DNA of 64,000 nt from Bradyrhizobium jicamae (GTDB taxonomy: Bacteria > Pseudomonadota > Alphaproteobacteria > Rhizobiales > Xanthobacteraceae). Made by a program: the position numbers and the translations under genes. This document shows positions 34,148-43,385 of the stretch, in pieces. The stretch spans positions 124,001-188,000 of the forward strand of contig NZ_JAFCJX010000012.1 of the NCBI RefSeq assembly GCF_018130695.1, given 5' to 3'. The notes under the pieces are model-generated. The model ran no database searches. It was not told the origin of the DNA and saw nothing but the letters and a program-made list of their open reading frames with translations. Each line of letters opens with the position of its first letter. Within the stretch, counting starts at the first letter, position 1.

Positions 34148-34705
34148 GCTGACGTTCCTCGGAAACTTGGGCAAACGCTCACCAGGCGGTTCGCCGACCA
34201 AGTGGGATCCTCTTCATCGGAGTTCGCCTGGCCGAGATGTATTCATCCCGGAAATAAAGGCAATTTAGATTTTCAATTCGACCTAAGCTGCCTGCATCCG
34301 TAGCCTCTCAAGAAATCAATAAGCCAGTCCCGCTGGGGACACCAATGAGGCGCATGAAAATGCCAGCGCCTCGAAGGGAGGATATCTTGGACGCGACTCT
34401 AAGGGGCCGCGCTACCGCGCGCCATCATGCAGCCGTAGCTAACAGCAGTAAATCGGGCTTGGCGTGGGGAGGCAACTCGGTGTTGCCCGGTGCCGTATCC
34501 CGCAGTGCGTCATGCCGACCGATGTGGACGTCGTGCTGCAAATCGCCATTGCTCAGTCCCAGTCGAGTGGAGCGACGTGTCGGCAAGGTGTCGTCCTGAA
34601 GCTCGCGGGCCAGTCCAGCGGCCCATCCGGGACGAGCGCGCCAAGTAACTAAGCGTCTGCGCCATTCAGGATCGAGTGGTGTCGGAGGCGGATGAGGAGA
34701 TGTCG
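34148..34705. other. Long intergenic region, no convincing gene
   Basis: Short plus-strand frames exist (for example an ATG at 34519 giving about 46 residues, MPTDVDVVLQIAIAQ and on), but none matches a family I know and none has a strong ribosome site. A copy of ACCAAGTGG (34198-34206) occurs without the AT-rich flanks of the island operators. The region probably holds the divergent promoter of the LysR and reductase genes plus degraded sequence. Confidence 0.35.
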
Positions 34706-35752
34706 ATGGGGTTCACAGTTACATTGCAGCCGAGCGGCACGACATTTGATGTCGCGGACGGCAAGAGCATTCTGACGGGCGCGTTGGAGGCGGGCCACGC
34801 GCTCAAATACGGGTGCAGAGCCGGCGCGTGCCAAACCTGTAAGAGCAGGGTGGTCGCGGGGCAGATCGACTACGGTCACGTGATGGATGCTTTCCTGCCC
34901 GAAGAGGAAAGAAAAAAGGGCTACGCACTCATCTGCCAGGCAAGACCGCGCTCGAACGTGGTGCTCGAGGCGGAGGAACTCAAGGGTCTCGCGTTGGTGA
35001 GGCCGCGAGTGGTGCCGGGGCGCGTGTCAAAACTGGATAGGGTCGCATCGGATGTGATGGTGATGCACGTGCGCGTCCCGATGAACGAGAACCTCTTGTT
35101 TCTGGCCGGCCAGAACGTCGATTTCCTGCTCGATGGTGGGCAGCGCCGAACTTATTCGATTGCGAATGTCCCGAAACCTGAAGGCGTGACGGAGCTGGAG
35201 TTTCATCTCCGTCATATGGCGAACGGCTTCTTCACGGATCGGGTCTTTTCCTCAATGAAGGTTCGAGAGCTGGTGAAGATCGAAGCGCCGCTCGGAACGT
35301 TCTTCATTCGTGAAGACAGCGAAAAGCCGATGATCTTCATCGCCGGCGGAACTGGATTCGCGCCGATCAAGTCGATGTTGCAGCATGCATTTGACCGCGC
35401 GTTTCACAAGCGTCGGGCCATCCACTTCTATTGGGGAGCCAGAACCCGAGAAGGGCTCTACATGCTCGATCAAGTCAACCGATGGGGCGGCCAGTATGAG
35501 AACTTCACCTTCACGCCTGTACTATCCGATCCAACCACGGCTTGCGACTGGAATGGACGTACCGGACTGGTTCACGAGGCCGTGCTCGAGGACCGGCCCA
35601 ACCTCTCAAATTACCAAGTCTATGTGAGCGGCGCACCCGGAATGGTGGAAGCGGTGCGTCGAGACCTCGTCTCTCAGAGAGGATTGGACGAGAAGGAGCT
35701 TTTCGCTGACGCGTTCTTGCCGGCGTCAACAACCCAGCGAGATGCCGCTTAG
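34706..35752 (+). CDS. Ferredoxin-NAD(P)H reductase with N-terminal [2Fe-2S] domain
   Basis: The 348-residue protein joins a plant-type ferredoxin domain (ligands in KYGCRAGACQTCKSR and ALICQAR) to FAD- and NAD-binding domains (RRTYSIANVP for FAD, IFIAGGTGFAPIKSM for NAD). This is the oxygenase-reductase layout of phenol hydroxylase P5, methane monooxygenase C or CDP-glucoseen reductase. I start at 34706 (MGFTVTLQ), with GAGGAG 6 bases before. No oxygenase component lies beside it, so it may serve the CYP199A-like P450 or an enzyme elsewhere. Confidence 0.85.
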   Translation: MGFTVTLQPSGTTFDVADGKSILTGALEAGHALKYGCRAGACQTCKSRVVAGQIDYGHVMDAFLPEEERKKGYALICQARPRSNVVLEAEELKGLALVRPRVVPGRVSKLDRVASDVMVMHVRVPMNENLLFLAGQNVDFLLDGGQRRTYSIANVPKPEGVTELEFHLRHMANGFFTDRVFSSMKVRELVKIEAPLGTFFIREDSEKPMIFIAGGTGFAPIKSMLQHAFDRAFHKRRAIHFYWGARTREGLYMLDQVNRWGGQYENFTFTPVLSDPTTACDWNGRTGLVHEAVLEDRPNLSNYQVYVSGAPGMVEAVRRDLVSQRGLDEKELFADAFLPASTTQRDAA

Positions 35753-35778
35753 GTATCGCTGACAAGAGGGAGCAGACG

Positions 35779-36306
35779 ATGAGTTACATCCGAGAGGTTA
35801 CGGACGACGGTATCGTTGATCCGAAGAACGAAAAGGCCGTCGTGAAGCCGTTCGTGCTATCGCACGGCACACTGGGGTGCCGCGACCTCGCCAAGACCCG
35901 GAAATTCTACGAGGAGTTTCTTGGCTTGGAGTGCGTTCAGCACGGCGTCACGTCGATGGTCTTCCGCTGCGGATTGAAGTTCCATGTGGTGTGCGTGGCG
36001 ATTGGCGAGGAGTACCCCTCCTGCCACGTCCACAACCACTGGGGTCTCGACGTTCAGACCAGAGCCGAGGTGGATGCTGCCTATGAAGCGGCCGTCAAGA
36101 AGCAAGACGAGTATGGCCTGGCTCAGATCATGACGCCGGAGGACCATCACGGGGTGTACTCCTTCTATTTCGTCGATCGCGACCGCAACTGGTGGGAGAT
36201 CCAGCACTATCCGGGATTCCAGGACGACGACATGTTCGATTTCGGCGATCGCTTCACGCCGGATGGAAAACCGGTTGGCCAAGAAAACGAGCCGAGCCCG
36301 GCGTAA
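35779..36306 (+). CDS. VOC-family metalloprotein (extradiol dioxygenase/glyoxalase-like)
   Basis: The 175-residue protein has the vicinal-oxygen-chelate pattern with likely ligands His in LSHGTLGCRDLAKT, His in HNHWGLDV and Glu in WWEIQHYPG. A single-domain VOC protein of this size could be a small ring-cleavage dioxygenase, an isomerase or a lyase. It begins 26 bases after the reductase gene and is probably co-transcribed with it, so a role in aromatic breakdown is likely. The extended N- and C-terminal tails are unusual. Confidence 0.75.
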   Translation: MSYIREVTDDGIVDPKNEKAVVKPFVLSHGTLGCRDLAKTRKFYEEFLGLECVQHGVTSMVFRCGLKFHVVCVAIGEEYPSCHVHNHWGLDVQTRAEVDAAYEAAVKKQDEYGLAQIMTPEDHHGVYSFYFVDRDRNWWEIQHYPGFQDDDMFDFGDRFTPDGKPVGQENEPSPA

Positions 36307-36491
36307 GCGGGCTCGACCTGGCTTGAGATACCGACCGCTCGTCGCATGCTGATCTGCAGCGTCGACGGGGTAGAGGAAGGCAATACGTCATTTGCTGTTG
36401 GATACGCGACGGGCCGACCTGCGGCTGTGCGGCAGCTTGGGTCGTTGGTCCAGCAGCGTGGGTGGTCAATTCACTGCTAGTCGGGGGGTAT

Positions 36492-37595
36492 ATGCGTTAC
36501 TCTGTGAGAGGACTGGTCGCTGCACTTGCCATGGCCGCTTCAGCGGAAGCGACTCAAGCAAGGGCGGCAGACTTGCCAGTGAAAGAAAAGCCGCAAGAGA
36601 AGCCGTTTTTCTTGCTCATCGACGATCGATTGACCTTCTCCTGGATGCCGAAGGGGGCTGACCCAGGCTACTATTCTATACGCCCCGACGGATCCGTGAA
36701 TGGGACGACTGCAAGGCAGGTCTATTCCTTCACTCACTTCGACATCTGGAGTTATGGTACCAACTTCTTCCAGATATCGATGTACAAGTCGGATCATAAC
36801 GATCCGGCCAACCCCTGCACCAACGCTGGCGAGATATTCAATCCAAGTACGTTTACCCTGACACCGGCGAGTTGCGCCGGGGCGACGGACTTTTATGGCT
36901 TGTTTCGCTCGACTTTCGGCTGGAACGAGATCTTTGGTACCAAGGCATTTACGATTGGACCATTGCGCAACATCTCCTTTGAAGTCGGCATGGACGGTCA
37001 GACAGCGAACACGTCTCTGGCTTCAGCCAAGCGCGCCCTGGTGTCTGGGCTGCAGTTTCAATTCACTCTCCCCTACAAGGGCTTTTTCAACGTAGCGCCG
37101 TTGGCGTATTGGGAATTCTCCAACCACAACGCCTTTGCCCAATGCGGTTCCGGCTTCGCTGGTCCGGTTCCGGGCGTCAGTTGTCTGGTCGACGGCAATC
37201 AGAGTTACAACCCGACATGGGCTGTCGAGACCAACTACTACATGGACCTGGGCTTCCTGCCGGAGAGCATGCAGTTCTTTGCAATCAGCGGTCGAGCGGC
37301 TTGGTACGGAAAGAAGGGAGCAGAGAACAATCCTCTTCCGATCGCACCACCGTTCAACGTCAGTACCGGGGTGGAATTCAACTCCGAGCCCATACGTCTC
37401 ACCTTCGATGCGAGCAAGGCGATCTGGGGTCCCAAGTGGTCGCACTACGTCGATCTCTGGGTCGCTTACCGGTACTGGCAGAACAAATTCGGACTCGACC
37501 ACGCGAAAAGCACCGTTTGTAACATCGCGCCGGGTGTAAGCAACAATAGTTGTACCGAGTCGACCGTATACAGCGGTCTTACGCTGAAATTCTGA
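36492..37595 (+). CDS. Outer-membrane channel-like protein
   Basis: The product of 367 residues starts at MRYSVRGLVAALAMAAS, a signal peptide ending near ARAADLP. The rest is rich in aromatic and alternating residues typical of a beta-barrel, with four to six cysteines in loops, and ends in TVYSGLTLKF, the terminal Phe signature of outer-membrane proteins. Overall it resembles the Tsx/nucleoside-channel-like barrels often found in aromatic clusters. It probably lets the substrate cross the outer membrane. Upstream GTG at 36462 is less likely because it would place 10 residues before the signal peptide. Confidence 0.7.
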   Translation: MRYSVRGLVAALAMAASAEATQARAADLPVKEKPQEKPFFLLIDDRLTFSWMPKGADPGYYSIRPDGSVNGTTARQVYSFTHFDIWSYGTNFFQISMYKSDHNDPANPCTNAGEIFNPSTFTLTPASCAGATDFYGLFRSTFGWNEIFGTKAFTIGPLRNISFEVGMDGQTANTSLASAKRALVSGLQFQFTLPYKGFFNVAPLAYWEFSNHNAFAQCGSGFAGPVPGVSCLVDGNQSYNPTWAVETNYYMDLGFLPESMQFFAISGRAAWYGKKGAENNPLPIAPPFNVSTGVEFNSEPIRLTFDASKAIWGPKWSHYVDLWVAYRYWQNKFGLDHAKSTVCNIAPGVSNNSCTESTVYSGLTLKF

Positions 37596-37653
37596 GGGGG
37601 CCGAAGGCAGCAATCCGGTGGTTTGTTTCAACTCGAAAGTGAAGCTGTGCCCG

Positions 37654-38205
37654 ATGACGAGTGTCTTTCCTGATTTTGTCGCAGAGCTCGAAGCCAGAAC
37701 GGCTATTGAAGATTGTCTCAAGCGTTTTGCACGTGCGGTGGACCGCCAGGACTGGACCGCCGCACGCGAGGCGTATCACGACGGAGCCTTCGACGACCAC
37801 GGCTTCTTCAAGGGGCCACCAGACGAGTTCCTGGCCCACATCGAGAAGCTGCACTCTCAGCAAGACCACTCGATGCATTTCAATACGAATGTTCTGATCG
37901 AGTTTCAGTCGCGCGACCGCGCGTTCGTCGAGACATACGTGCTCGTGTTGCAACGCTATCGGGCAGGTGCGCCCAATGTGCCGTCCGGTGCGGCTGGCCT
38001 ACGCAATCTTGCATCTGCGCGGTATCTCGACCGCTTCGAAAAGAGAAAAGGCGAGTGGCGAGTTGTGCATCGTACACTGGTATTTGGCGATATCGTCGGC
38101 GAGCCGCTGAAGGCGCTGCCAGTGTTTCCGGAGGGTTTTACCGAGCAGAAGCACGGTCTCGACGACCCGCTGTATCGCCTGAAGGATGAATTAACTTCCC
38201 TATAG
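37654..38205 (+). CDS. SnoaL-like / NTF2-fold protein
   Basis: The protein of 183 residues has the NTF2-like pattern: ARTAIEDCLKRFARAVDRQD, then YHDGAFDDHGFF and a C-terminal KRKGEWRVVHRTLVFGD. SnoaL_4-type proteins include dehydratases, isomerases and small oxygenase subunits, so the reaction is open. It follows the outer-membrane protein by 58 bases and precedes the FAH-family gene by 53 bases. The start at 37654 is preferred over GTG 37618 on family length, though neither has a strong ribosome site. Confidence 0.7.
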   Translation: MTSVFPDFVAELEARTAIEDCLKRFARAVDRQDWTAAREAYHDGAFDDHGFFKGPPDEFLAHIEKLHSQQDHSMHFNTNVLIEFQSRDRAFVETYVLVLQRYRAGAPNVPSGAAGLRNLASARYLDRFEKRKGEWRVVHRTLVFGDIVGEPLKALPVFPEGFTEQKHGLDDPLYRLKDELTSL

Positions 38206-38258
38206 CGCTTCAACTATGCCTGCGCACCGCATCGTTTGTGAAACTTGAAAGTCGTACT

Positions 38259-39197
38259 ATGCACTTGGTGACATTCCAAAGCGGAGAACTCGCAGTACCC
38301 GGAGCAATCGTCGAGGACGAGATTCTTCACGTCGAGAAGGCGGCAGGTCTTCTGGACGTAGTGGGGTTGCCGACGTCCCTGAAGCTGATCCTCGAGCAAG
38401 GTGAGACAGCGCTCGATCTCGTTCGCCGGCTCATCGACAAAGCGCTGGGTTCGGCGGCCCACCGCATGAGGGAAGAGGGCGCACTTGTTGCGCGGGCATC
38501 GGCGAGGTTGTCTGCACCTATTCCTGACACAAGTTTCATCTTGTGCGGCGGCGCCAATTATCGCCAGCATCTGCAAGAGATGAAGGTCGAGGTCCCGCAC
38601 CAGCCTCTCTCGTTCGTTAAGAATGCAACCAGCGTAATCGGCGACGGTGCACCAATTGTCCTGCCTCCATCCAATCCGGGCATGGTGGACTGGGAGGGCG
38701 AATTCAGCGCGGTGATCGGCCGGCCATGTCATCGTGTCAACGCAGCCGATGCGCTGGACTATGTTGCCGGCTATACCCTCATCAATGATGTTTCCGCCCG
38801 TGACTGGGTTGCGCCGGTGTTCGATGCGCCAGGCATCATGGGCCCAATTTACGCGTGGGAGCGAAACATTCTGGGAAAGCAGTTTCCGACGTTCTGCCCA
38901 ATGGGTCCTGTGTTGGTGACGAGGGATGAAATCCGAGACCCGGATAACGTTGACATCACAACGACAGTTAACGGAGAGGTCATGCAATCGGCAAATACCA
39001 GCGACCTCATATTCAATGTCGCCGATATGATCGCCTACTATTCCCAGTTCTATCGGCTTTGCCCAGGCGACGTGATTACGACGGGTTCCCCCGCGGGGGT
39101 TGGCTATGGTCGAACGCCGCAGAAGTTTCTAAAGGCCGGCGATGTCGTGTCGGTGCACGCAACCGGCGTGGGAGCGCTGACAAATCCAGTCGTTTGA
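38259..39197 (+). CDS. Fumarylacetoacetate hydrolase-family protein
   Basis: The 312-residue protein has the FAH fold: CGGANYRQHLQEM, metal ligands in DWEGEFSAVIG, the INDVSARD motif and GDVITTGSPAGVG. Family members hydrolyse or decarboxylate acylpyruvates from ring cleavage. The upstream half (residues 1-100) is the standard N-terminal cap. A GTG at 38238 could add seven residues. It lies in the plus-strand series from 34706 and may complete the pathway lost through the frameshift at 32.7 kb. Confidence 0.85.
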   Translation: MHLVTFQSGELAVPGAIVEDEILHVEKAAGLLDVVGLPTSLKLILEQGETALDLVRRLIDKALGSAAHRMREEGALVARASARLSAPIPDTSFILCGGANYRQHLQEMKVEVPHQPLSFVKNATSVIGDGAPIVLPPSNPGMVDWEGEFSAVIGRPCHRVNAADALDYVAGYTLINDVSARDWVAPVFDAPGIMGPIYAWERNILGKQFPTFCPMGPVLVTRDEIRDPDNVDITTTVNGEVMQSANTSDLIFNVADMIAYYSQFYRLCPGDVITTGSPAGVGYGRTPQKFLKAGDVVSVHATGVGALTNPVV

Positions 39198-39340
39198 TCT
39201 GCGCCGTCGACGCCCGCCGGCATTGAGCGCCGTCGAATGCCTGCTCGCATGAATAGGCCGCCGGCCGACCGACTTTCACGAGCCGGACGCCCGTCTGCAG
39301 CGCAGTCTCATGGAGCGCGGGATTGATGGGGAGGATATGG

Positions 39341-40774
39341 ATGATTGCTGAGAAACATGCAGATAGTCTGGCTTCCTTGCAATTAAAAGGACAGCTTCTG
39401 CGCTATGGAGGGCAGGATTACGCGGAATCCCGCGCCATCTTCAATATGCGCCGTAGTGAAACCCGTCCGAGCGTCATCGTCCGGGCTGCAGACGCTGATG
39501 ACGTCGCGATGGTGATGAGTTGGGCGAGCCGTCACCGGCAGCCTATCGGGATTCGCAGTGGAGGGCATGGCGCTGACGGTGCGGCTATGCCGGATCGCGT
39601 TCCGGTGCTCGATCTTACGCGCCTCCGCGACGTCCATATGGATAAGGCGAACGGACGAGTAAAGGTTGGCGCAGGTTTGCTGTTGGGCGATATAGACAGG
39701 ATCGGTCAGGACCATGGCTTGGTAGTCCCGTCTGGGACAGTGTCTGACACAGGTGTCGCAGGGTTGACGCTCGGTGGGGGCGTTGGAATGCTGATGCGTC
39801 GCTTTGGAGCCACCGTCGACAATCTGATCAATTGCGACGTCGTCAGCACCGATGGCCGAAAGATCGTGGCCAGTGAGAGCGAGAATGCTGATTTGTTCTG
39901 GGCCCTGCGTGGTGGCGGTGGCAATTTTGGTGTCGTAACCGCATTCGAATATCGCGGCTATCCTGTTGGCCCTACGGTAACGGCCGGCTTCGTTGTATTC
40001 CCACTCGACCAGGCCGCTTCAATTTTGCGAAAAGTAGGTGATTCGATGTCCGCGATCCCGCGGGAGGTGGGGCTCGTCTGTTCAATCGTCGAGTGCCCGC
40101 CTATGCCGCCGGTGCCGGTCCAACATCATCATAGACACATTCTTCTTATGACGATCTTGCACAGCGGAGAGCTTAGCTTAGCGAACGATGATATTCACAA
40201 GGTGATTTCGTTCGGCAGGCCGATCGTGAACATGGTCACGCCGATGCCTTGGGTGCAAGCCAACTCGATGTTTAACGTTTTCGCTCCGACAGGGCGTCGC
40301 ACCCATCAACGCGGCGCGTACCTTTCCGAGCTGCGAGACGAAACTATCGCTTTGATGCTTCATCATGCGGTGAACGCGGCGCAACTCGATTATGTCCCGC
40401 CAGTACCTGCAACGGCGCAATCCGTATGGTTGATGGGGGGCGCCATCACGGACGACTTTGCCGAAGATTCAAAGGCCTTCTCGCGAGAAGGCGCGCGCTT
40501 CTTCTGGGAAGCAGTAAGTCAATGGGATAAACCGGAAGATGACGGGCGCCTCGCGGCGTGGGCCGATGCAGTCGCTGACGCTATTTCCCCGTATGCCCGG
40601 AAGAATTGCTACGTCAATCTGTCCACCGACCGCGGGCCCGAATGGATTCGAGAAATTTACGGTTCGGAGGAAAAATTTCAGCGCCTTCTGTCAGCCAAAG
40701 CGAAGTGGGATCCCCACAACATACTCCGATTCAATAAGAATTTTGCGATTGAGCGACGGGCAACGCAATCATAG
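39341..40774 (+). CDS. FAD-linked oxidase of the berberine-bridge-enzyme type
   Basis: The 477-residue protein has a VAO-fold FAD domain: GIRSGGHGADG contains the His that covalently binds FAD in this family, and GVAGLTLGGGVGMLMRRFG follows. The Cys found in bicovalent members just before that second stretch is absent, so the flavin is probably bound through His only. The C-terminal YVNL and WDPHNILRFNKNF segments are the BBE tail. Such enzymes oxidise alcohols, sugars or phenolics and release hydrogen peroxide. Start 39341 follows GGGGAGG by 6 bases. Confidence 0.85.
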   Translation: MIAEKHADSLASLQLKGQLLRYGGQDYAESRAIFNMRRSETRPSVIVRAADADDVAMVMSWASRHRQPIGIRSGGHGADGAAMPDRVPVLDLTRLRDVHMDKANGRVKVGAGLLLGDIDRIGQDHGLVVPSGTVSDTGVAGLTLGGGVGMLMRRFGATVDNLINCDVVSTDGRKIVASESENADLFWALRGGGGNFGVVTAFEYRGYPVGPTVTAGFVVFPLDQAASILRKVGDSMSAIPREVGLVCSIVECPPMPPVPVQHHHRHILLMTILHSGELSLANDDIHKVISFGRPIVNMVTPMPWVQANSMFNVFAPTGRRTHQRGAYLSELRDETIALMLHHAVNAAQLDYVPPVPATAQSVWLMGGAITDDFAEDSKAFSREGARFFWEAVSQWDKPEDDGRLAAWADAVADAISPYARKNCYVNLSTDRGPEWIREIYGSEEKFQRLLSAKAKWDPHNILRFNKNFAIERRATQS

Positions 40775-41143
40775 GGTCCCTGACCGCTGGTTGCCGCGCC
40801 AAAGAGCTGCCGACGTCGATCTTGACCGTCAGCCAGCCGAGCAATGAGAGCGCTCTTCGTCCCTTAATGGTGACACCTGGATTGAGAACCAGGAATTTGG
40901 AAAGCCGCCGCGAGGCGACAGCACATTCCCAATTGGGGTAAGAGTCGCCATCAGTGCAGAATATCGTCGATCTGGTTGATGCGCCGAAGGCGGTAGCGCT
41001 CACCCCAATCAGTCGATCTGTGCGCCAAGGTACGATTTTTCGCGATCTCCACGTTGCGTGATCGCCGCGCCAGCATGACCGGCTGCTGGCTTTAGCTGTT
41101 GTGGCGGTCGATTCGCACGGCAAGCTCTATAACGCGATTCCTG
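40775..41143. other. Gap with no recognisable gene
   Basis: A minus-strand frame (about 40731-41123) is open but shows no domain, and its overlap with the BBE gene end argues against it. The stretch leads into two gene tails at 41144-41423, so it is probably the degraded body of one of them. Confidence 0.4.
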
Positions 41144-41290
41144 TCATTCCCGAGACTTACGCAGAATCAGCGGCAGGAGTCCGCCAGCGCGAAGGATGTC
41201 GCACTCCAGGTTCGTCTCGATCGCGGCTGCTGCGACGAAGCTGTCACGCGAGGTGCCGTCCTTCACGATCCTGACGGTGAAGCGCGAGGC
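41144..41290 (-). pseudogene. C-terminal remnant, possibly of an aconitase-family gene
   Basis: The minus-strand frame ending at 41144 reads RFTVRIVKDGTSRDSF, then AAIETNLECDILRAGGLLPL and ILRKSRE. The pattern 'R-I-D-T-x-x-E-x-x-x-x-x-GG-I-L-x-x-V-L-R' closes aconitase A proteins, and this matches it with IETNLECDILRAGGLLPLILR. Nothing upstream continues the gene, since a plus-strand lactonase tail takes over. The family call is tentative; that it is a truncated C-terminus is better supported. Confidence 0.4.
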
Positions 41291-41423
41291 GCGATACGCT
41301 GCGAACGAGGACAGCGACACCGTCAAATTGTTCAAGCGCGACGCTGCGAGCGGCGTTCTCGCTCCGACGGACCAGACCGTAAAGGTGGGAAGCCCGGTCT
41401 GCATTCTGTTTAGAAACGTCTGA
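41285..41423 (+). pseudogene. C-terminal remnant of a beta-propeller lactonase
   Basis: The plus-strand frame reads YAANEDSDTVKLFKRDAASG, then LAPTDQTVKVGSPVCILFR and stops. This is the last blade of YbhE-type lactonases (NQDSDTVVVFRRDPATG and VGSPVCVLFR in intact members, from memory). The other blades are absent, so it is a remnant fused end to end with another gene's tail on the opposite strand. Confidence 0.7.
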
Positions 41424-41468
41424 TGCGCAAATCTGCGCGCCGACATCGCGCCGTCGCTGCAGAGATTC

Positions 41469-42326
41469 TCAACGGGCCGATGCTGGAGGCGATTGCGCGG
41501 CGGTGCCCTTGTCGGTCCAGTCGGGGGGAAGTCCAATTCGCTCGCCGATCAGCCCGGCCACGCCTGGCGCTCTTCCAAATGCCTCGCAGGCGGCTTGCTT
41601 TGGCGCGCCGCCCAGCGTTGTGTTGAGACCCTCCGCCGACGGGAGTGAGGGCGGAGCGCCGAACGGAGTTTTGCCGGAGACGAGCAGTTTGCTGAAGTCG
41701 GCGCCAAACGCGGTCGCGAGATCATACGCGTCGCCGTCCTGCGAAATCCGTCCGGCGCTCGTGAAGGAATTCGCTCCTCGCCCCCAAACCATCGCGGCTT
41801 TCTGGTTACCGCGCAGGTCCCTGGCCTCAGCCTCCACCGATAGGCTTCCCAATCCGATAGGGATACGTGGAACGGGTACGGGTACACCGGGGAGGAGAAT
41901 GGACGGTACGACGGACGCCACTTTGGACGCACCCGCCGCCGCGGGGTCCGTCGGTGCGGCGTGCGTAATAACAGCGTGCGCGATCAGATCGGATTGATCG
42001 TTTCCGCCGATCATCTGAAACCGTTCGCTCAACCCAGTACACAGAGCTCGGTCTACAGCATTGCTGATGAGTCTACGCTGGTCTTCGGAAAATGGCACGC
42101 CCGCCGCGGCGCTTGCCGAGAAACGCGTCGGCACGAGCCGAACGGTCTTCGCAGCAAGGATGTCGTGCTTGTCGACGCGGAGGACGGATTTCGTGAGAAC
42201 TCCATCTGAGGTCGTCAGATTGTCGTAAGTCGCGAGAGATCCTGCCCGATTGCGCGGTGCCGTCGCGCAACCCGCCGTTGCCAAGCACAATGCCACGATC
42301 TGCGCAACCAGTCGATCAGATGACAT
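41469..42326 (-). CDS. DUF3313-family lipoprotein
   Basis: The 285-residue protein starts at MSSDRLVAQIVALCL and has a lipobox LATAGC, so it is a lipoprotein. The following YDNLTTSDGVLTKSVLRVD and the pattern through RLISNAVDRALC fit DUF3313. It has no assigned activity. A long earlier frame adds 37 residues without features. It is the last gene of the minus-strand azoreductase operon, 115 bases after the aldo-keto reductase. Confidence 0.75.
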   Translation of the reverse strand: MSSDRLVAQIVALCLATAGCATAPRNRAGSLATYDNLTTSDGVLTKSVLRVDKHDILAAKTVRLVPTRFSASAAAGVPFSEDQRRLISNAVDRALCTGLSERFQMIGGNDQSDLIAHAVITHAAPTDPAAAGASKVASVVPSILLPGVPVPVPRIPIGLGSLSVEAEARDLRGNQKAAMVWGRGANSFTSAGRISQDGDAYDLATAFGADFSKLLVSGKTPFGAPPSLPSAEGLNTTLGGAPKQAACEAFGRAPGVAGLIGERIGLPPDWTDKGTAAQSPPASAR

Positions 42327-42441
42327 CTTTGCAGTCTCGCCGAATATCAGAGCCCGGCGCATCCAGTGCGTCCGATACAATGCATCGGGATCGTCCTGGA
42401 AGCGTCCAGTGAGGAAGCCTGTGCGGCGCGAGCCCATCGGA

Positions 42442-43305
42442 TCAAACGAGTTCGGCTAGGTCTTCCTCCGTGAGGAAGATGTTGCCGGCAGCGACGTTTT
42501 CCTCCAGATGCGCGATGGACCCGGTGCCCGGGATCGCGATCATCACCGGCGAGGCCGCGAGCAGCCAGGCCAGGGCAATCTGGTTGGTGGTCGCCTTGTA
42601 CCGGGCCGCGATCCGAGCGAGCCGTTCGTCCTCGATTTTTGTCGTTCCGCCGCCAAGCGGAAAGAAGGGGCTGAAGGCGATATTTGCGGTTTGGCACGCC
42701 TCCAGGAGCGCCAGGTCGCTGCGTTGGGCGATGTGGAAGTTGTTCTGTACGGCGACGACAGGCGCAATCTTGCGGGCTTCCCTCAGATGGTCCCCATCGA
42801 TATTGCTGAGACCGAGGTGGCGGATCAGCCCTTCGTCGCGCAGGGCAGCAAGCGCCTCGAACCGTTCGGCCACCGACTCTCCGTGGGGCGGGGCCATGGT
42901 GCCGATGCGCAGATAGACGAGATCGAGCCGATCCAATCCCAGGGTTTCGAGGTTCTCCTCGACCAGGCGCCGCATCTCGGCGCCGGTGCCTGGCCTGAAG
43001 CTGCCATCCGTACCAAAGACGGGGCCTACCTTGGTCGCGATCGCCAGATCCGACCGATAAGGATGAAGCGCTTCGCGGATCAGGGTGTTCGCGCGAACCG
43101 TCTTGTCGCTGCTGTGATAGAAGGCGGCCGTATCGATGAGGTTCACCCCGAGCTCAACGGCGCGACGCAATACGGCACGGCCGGTGGCAGGGTCCCGAGC
43201 TGCCCCTCGGAATCCGTTGGCAGAAAGGCGCATGGCGCCAAATCCAATCCGGTTGACGGCCATGTCACCGCCGATCAGGAAAGTCGTCGTCTTAGTTGAT
43301 GGCAT
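42442..43305 (-). CDS. Aldo-keto reductase with Arg in place of the catalytic His
   Basis: The 287-residue AKR has the catalytic Asp in NLIDTAAFY, the Tyr in that same motif and the Lys in AIATKVG. The fourth residue, normally His in 'QLH', is Arg in DLVYLRIG. The same substitution occurs in some bacterial AKR branches (from memory), so the enzyme is probably still active. It would reduce aldehydes or quinone-derived carbonyls with NADPH. It is the fourth gene of the azoreductase operon. Confidence 0.85.
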   Translation of the reverse strand: MPSTKTTTFLIGGDMAVNRIGFGAMRLSANGFRGAARDPATGRAVLRRAVELGVNLIDTAAFYHSSDKTVRANTLIREALHPYRSDLAIATKVGPVFGTDGSFRPGTGAEMRRLVEENLETLGLDRLDLVYLRIGTMAPPHGESVAERFEALAALRDEGLIRHLGLSNIDGDHLREARKIAPVVAVQNNFHIAQRSDLALLEACQTANIAFSPFFPLGGGTTKIEDERLARIAARYKATTNQIALAWLLAASPVMIAIPGTGSIAHLEENVAAGNIFLTEEDLAELV

Positions 43306-43385
43306 TTGTACTCTCTCGATGACTGTTCGGTGACGCAGGCGTCATCGCGAACGTTGGGTATGACGGAATTTGACGTTGACAGGTC

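Noticed and set aside
34198..34206. ACCAAGTGG near the 33.2 kb LysR gene as a fifth regulon operator
   Set aside because: It lacks the AT-rich flanks and the trailing A/C that the four good sites share, so it is probably a chance match.
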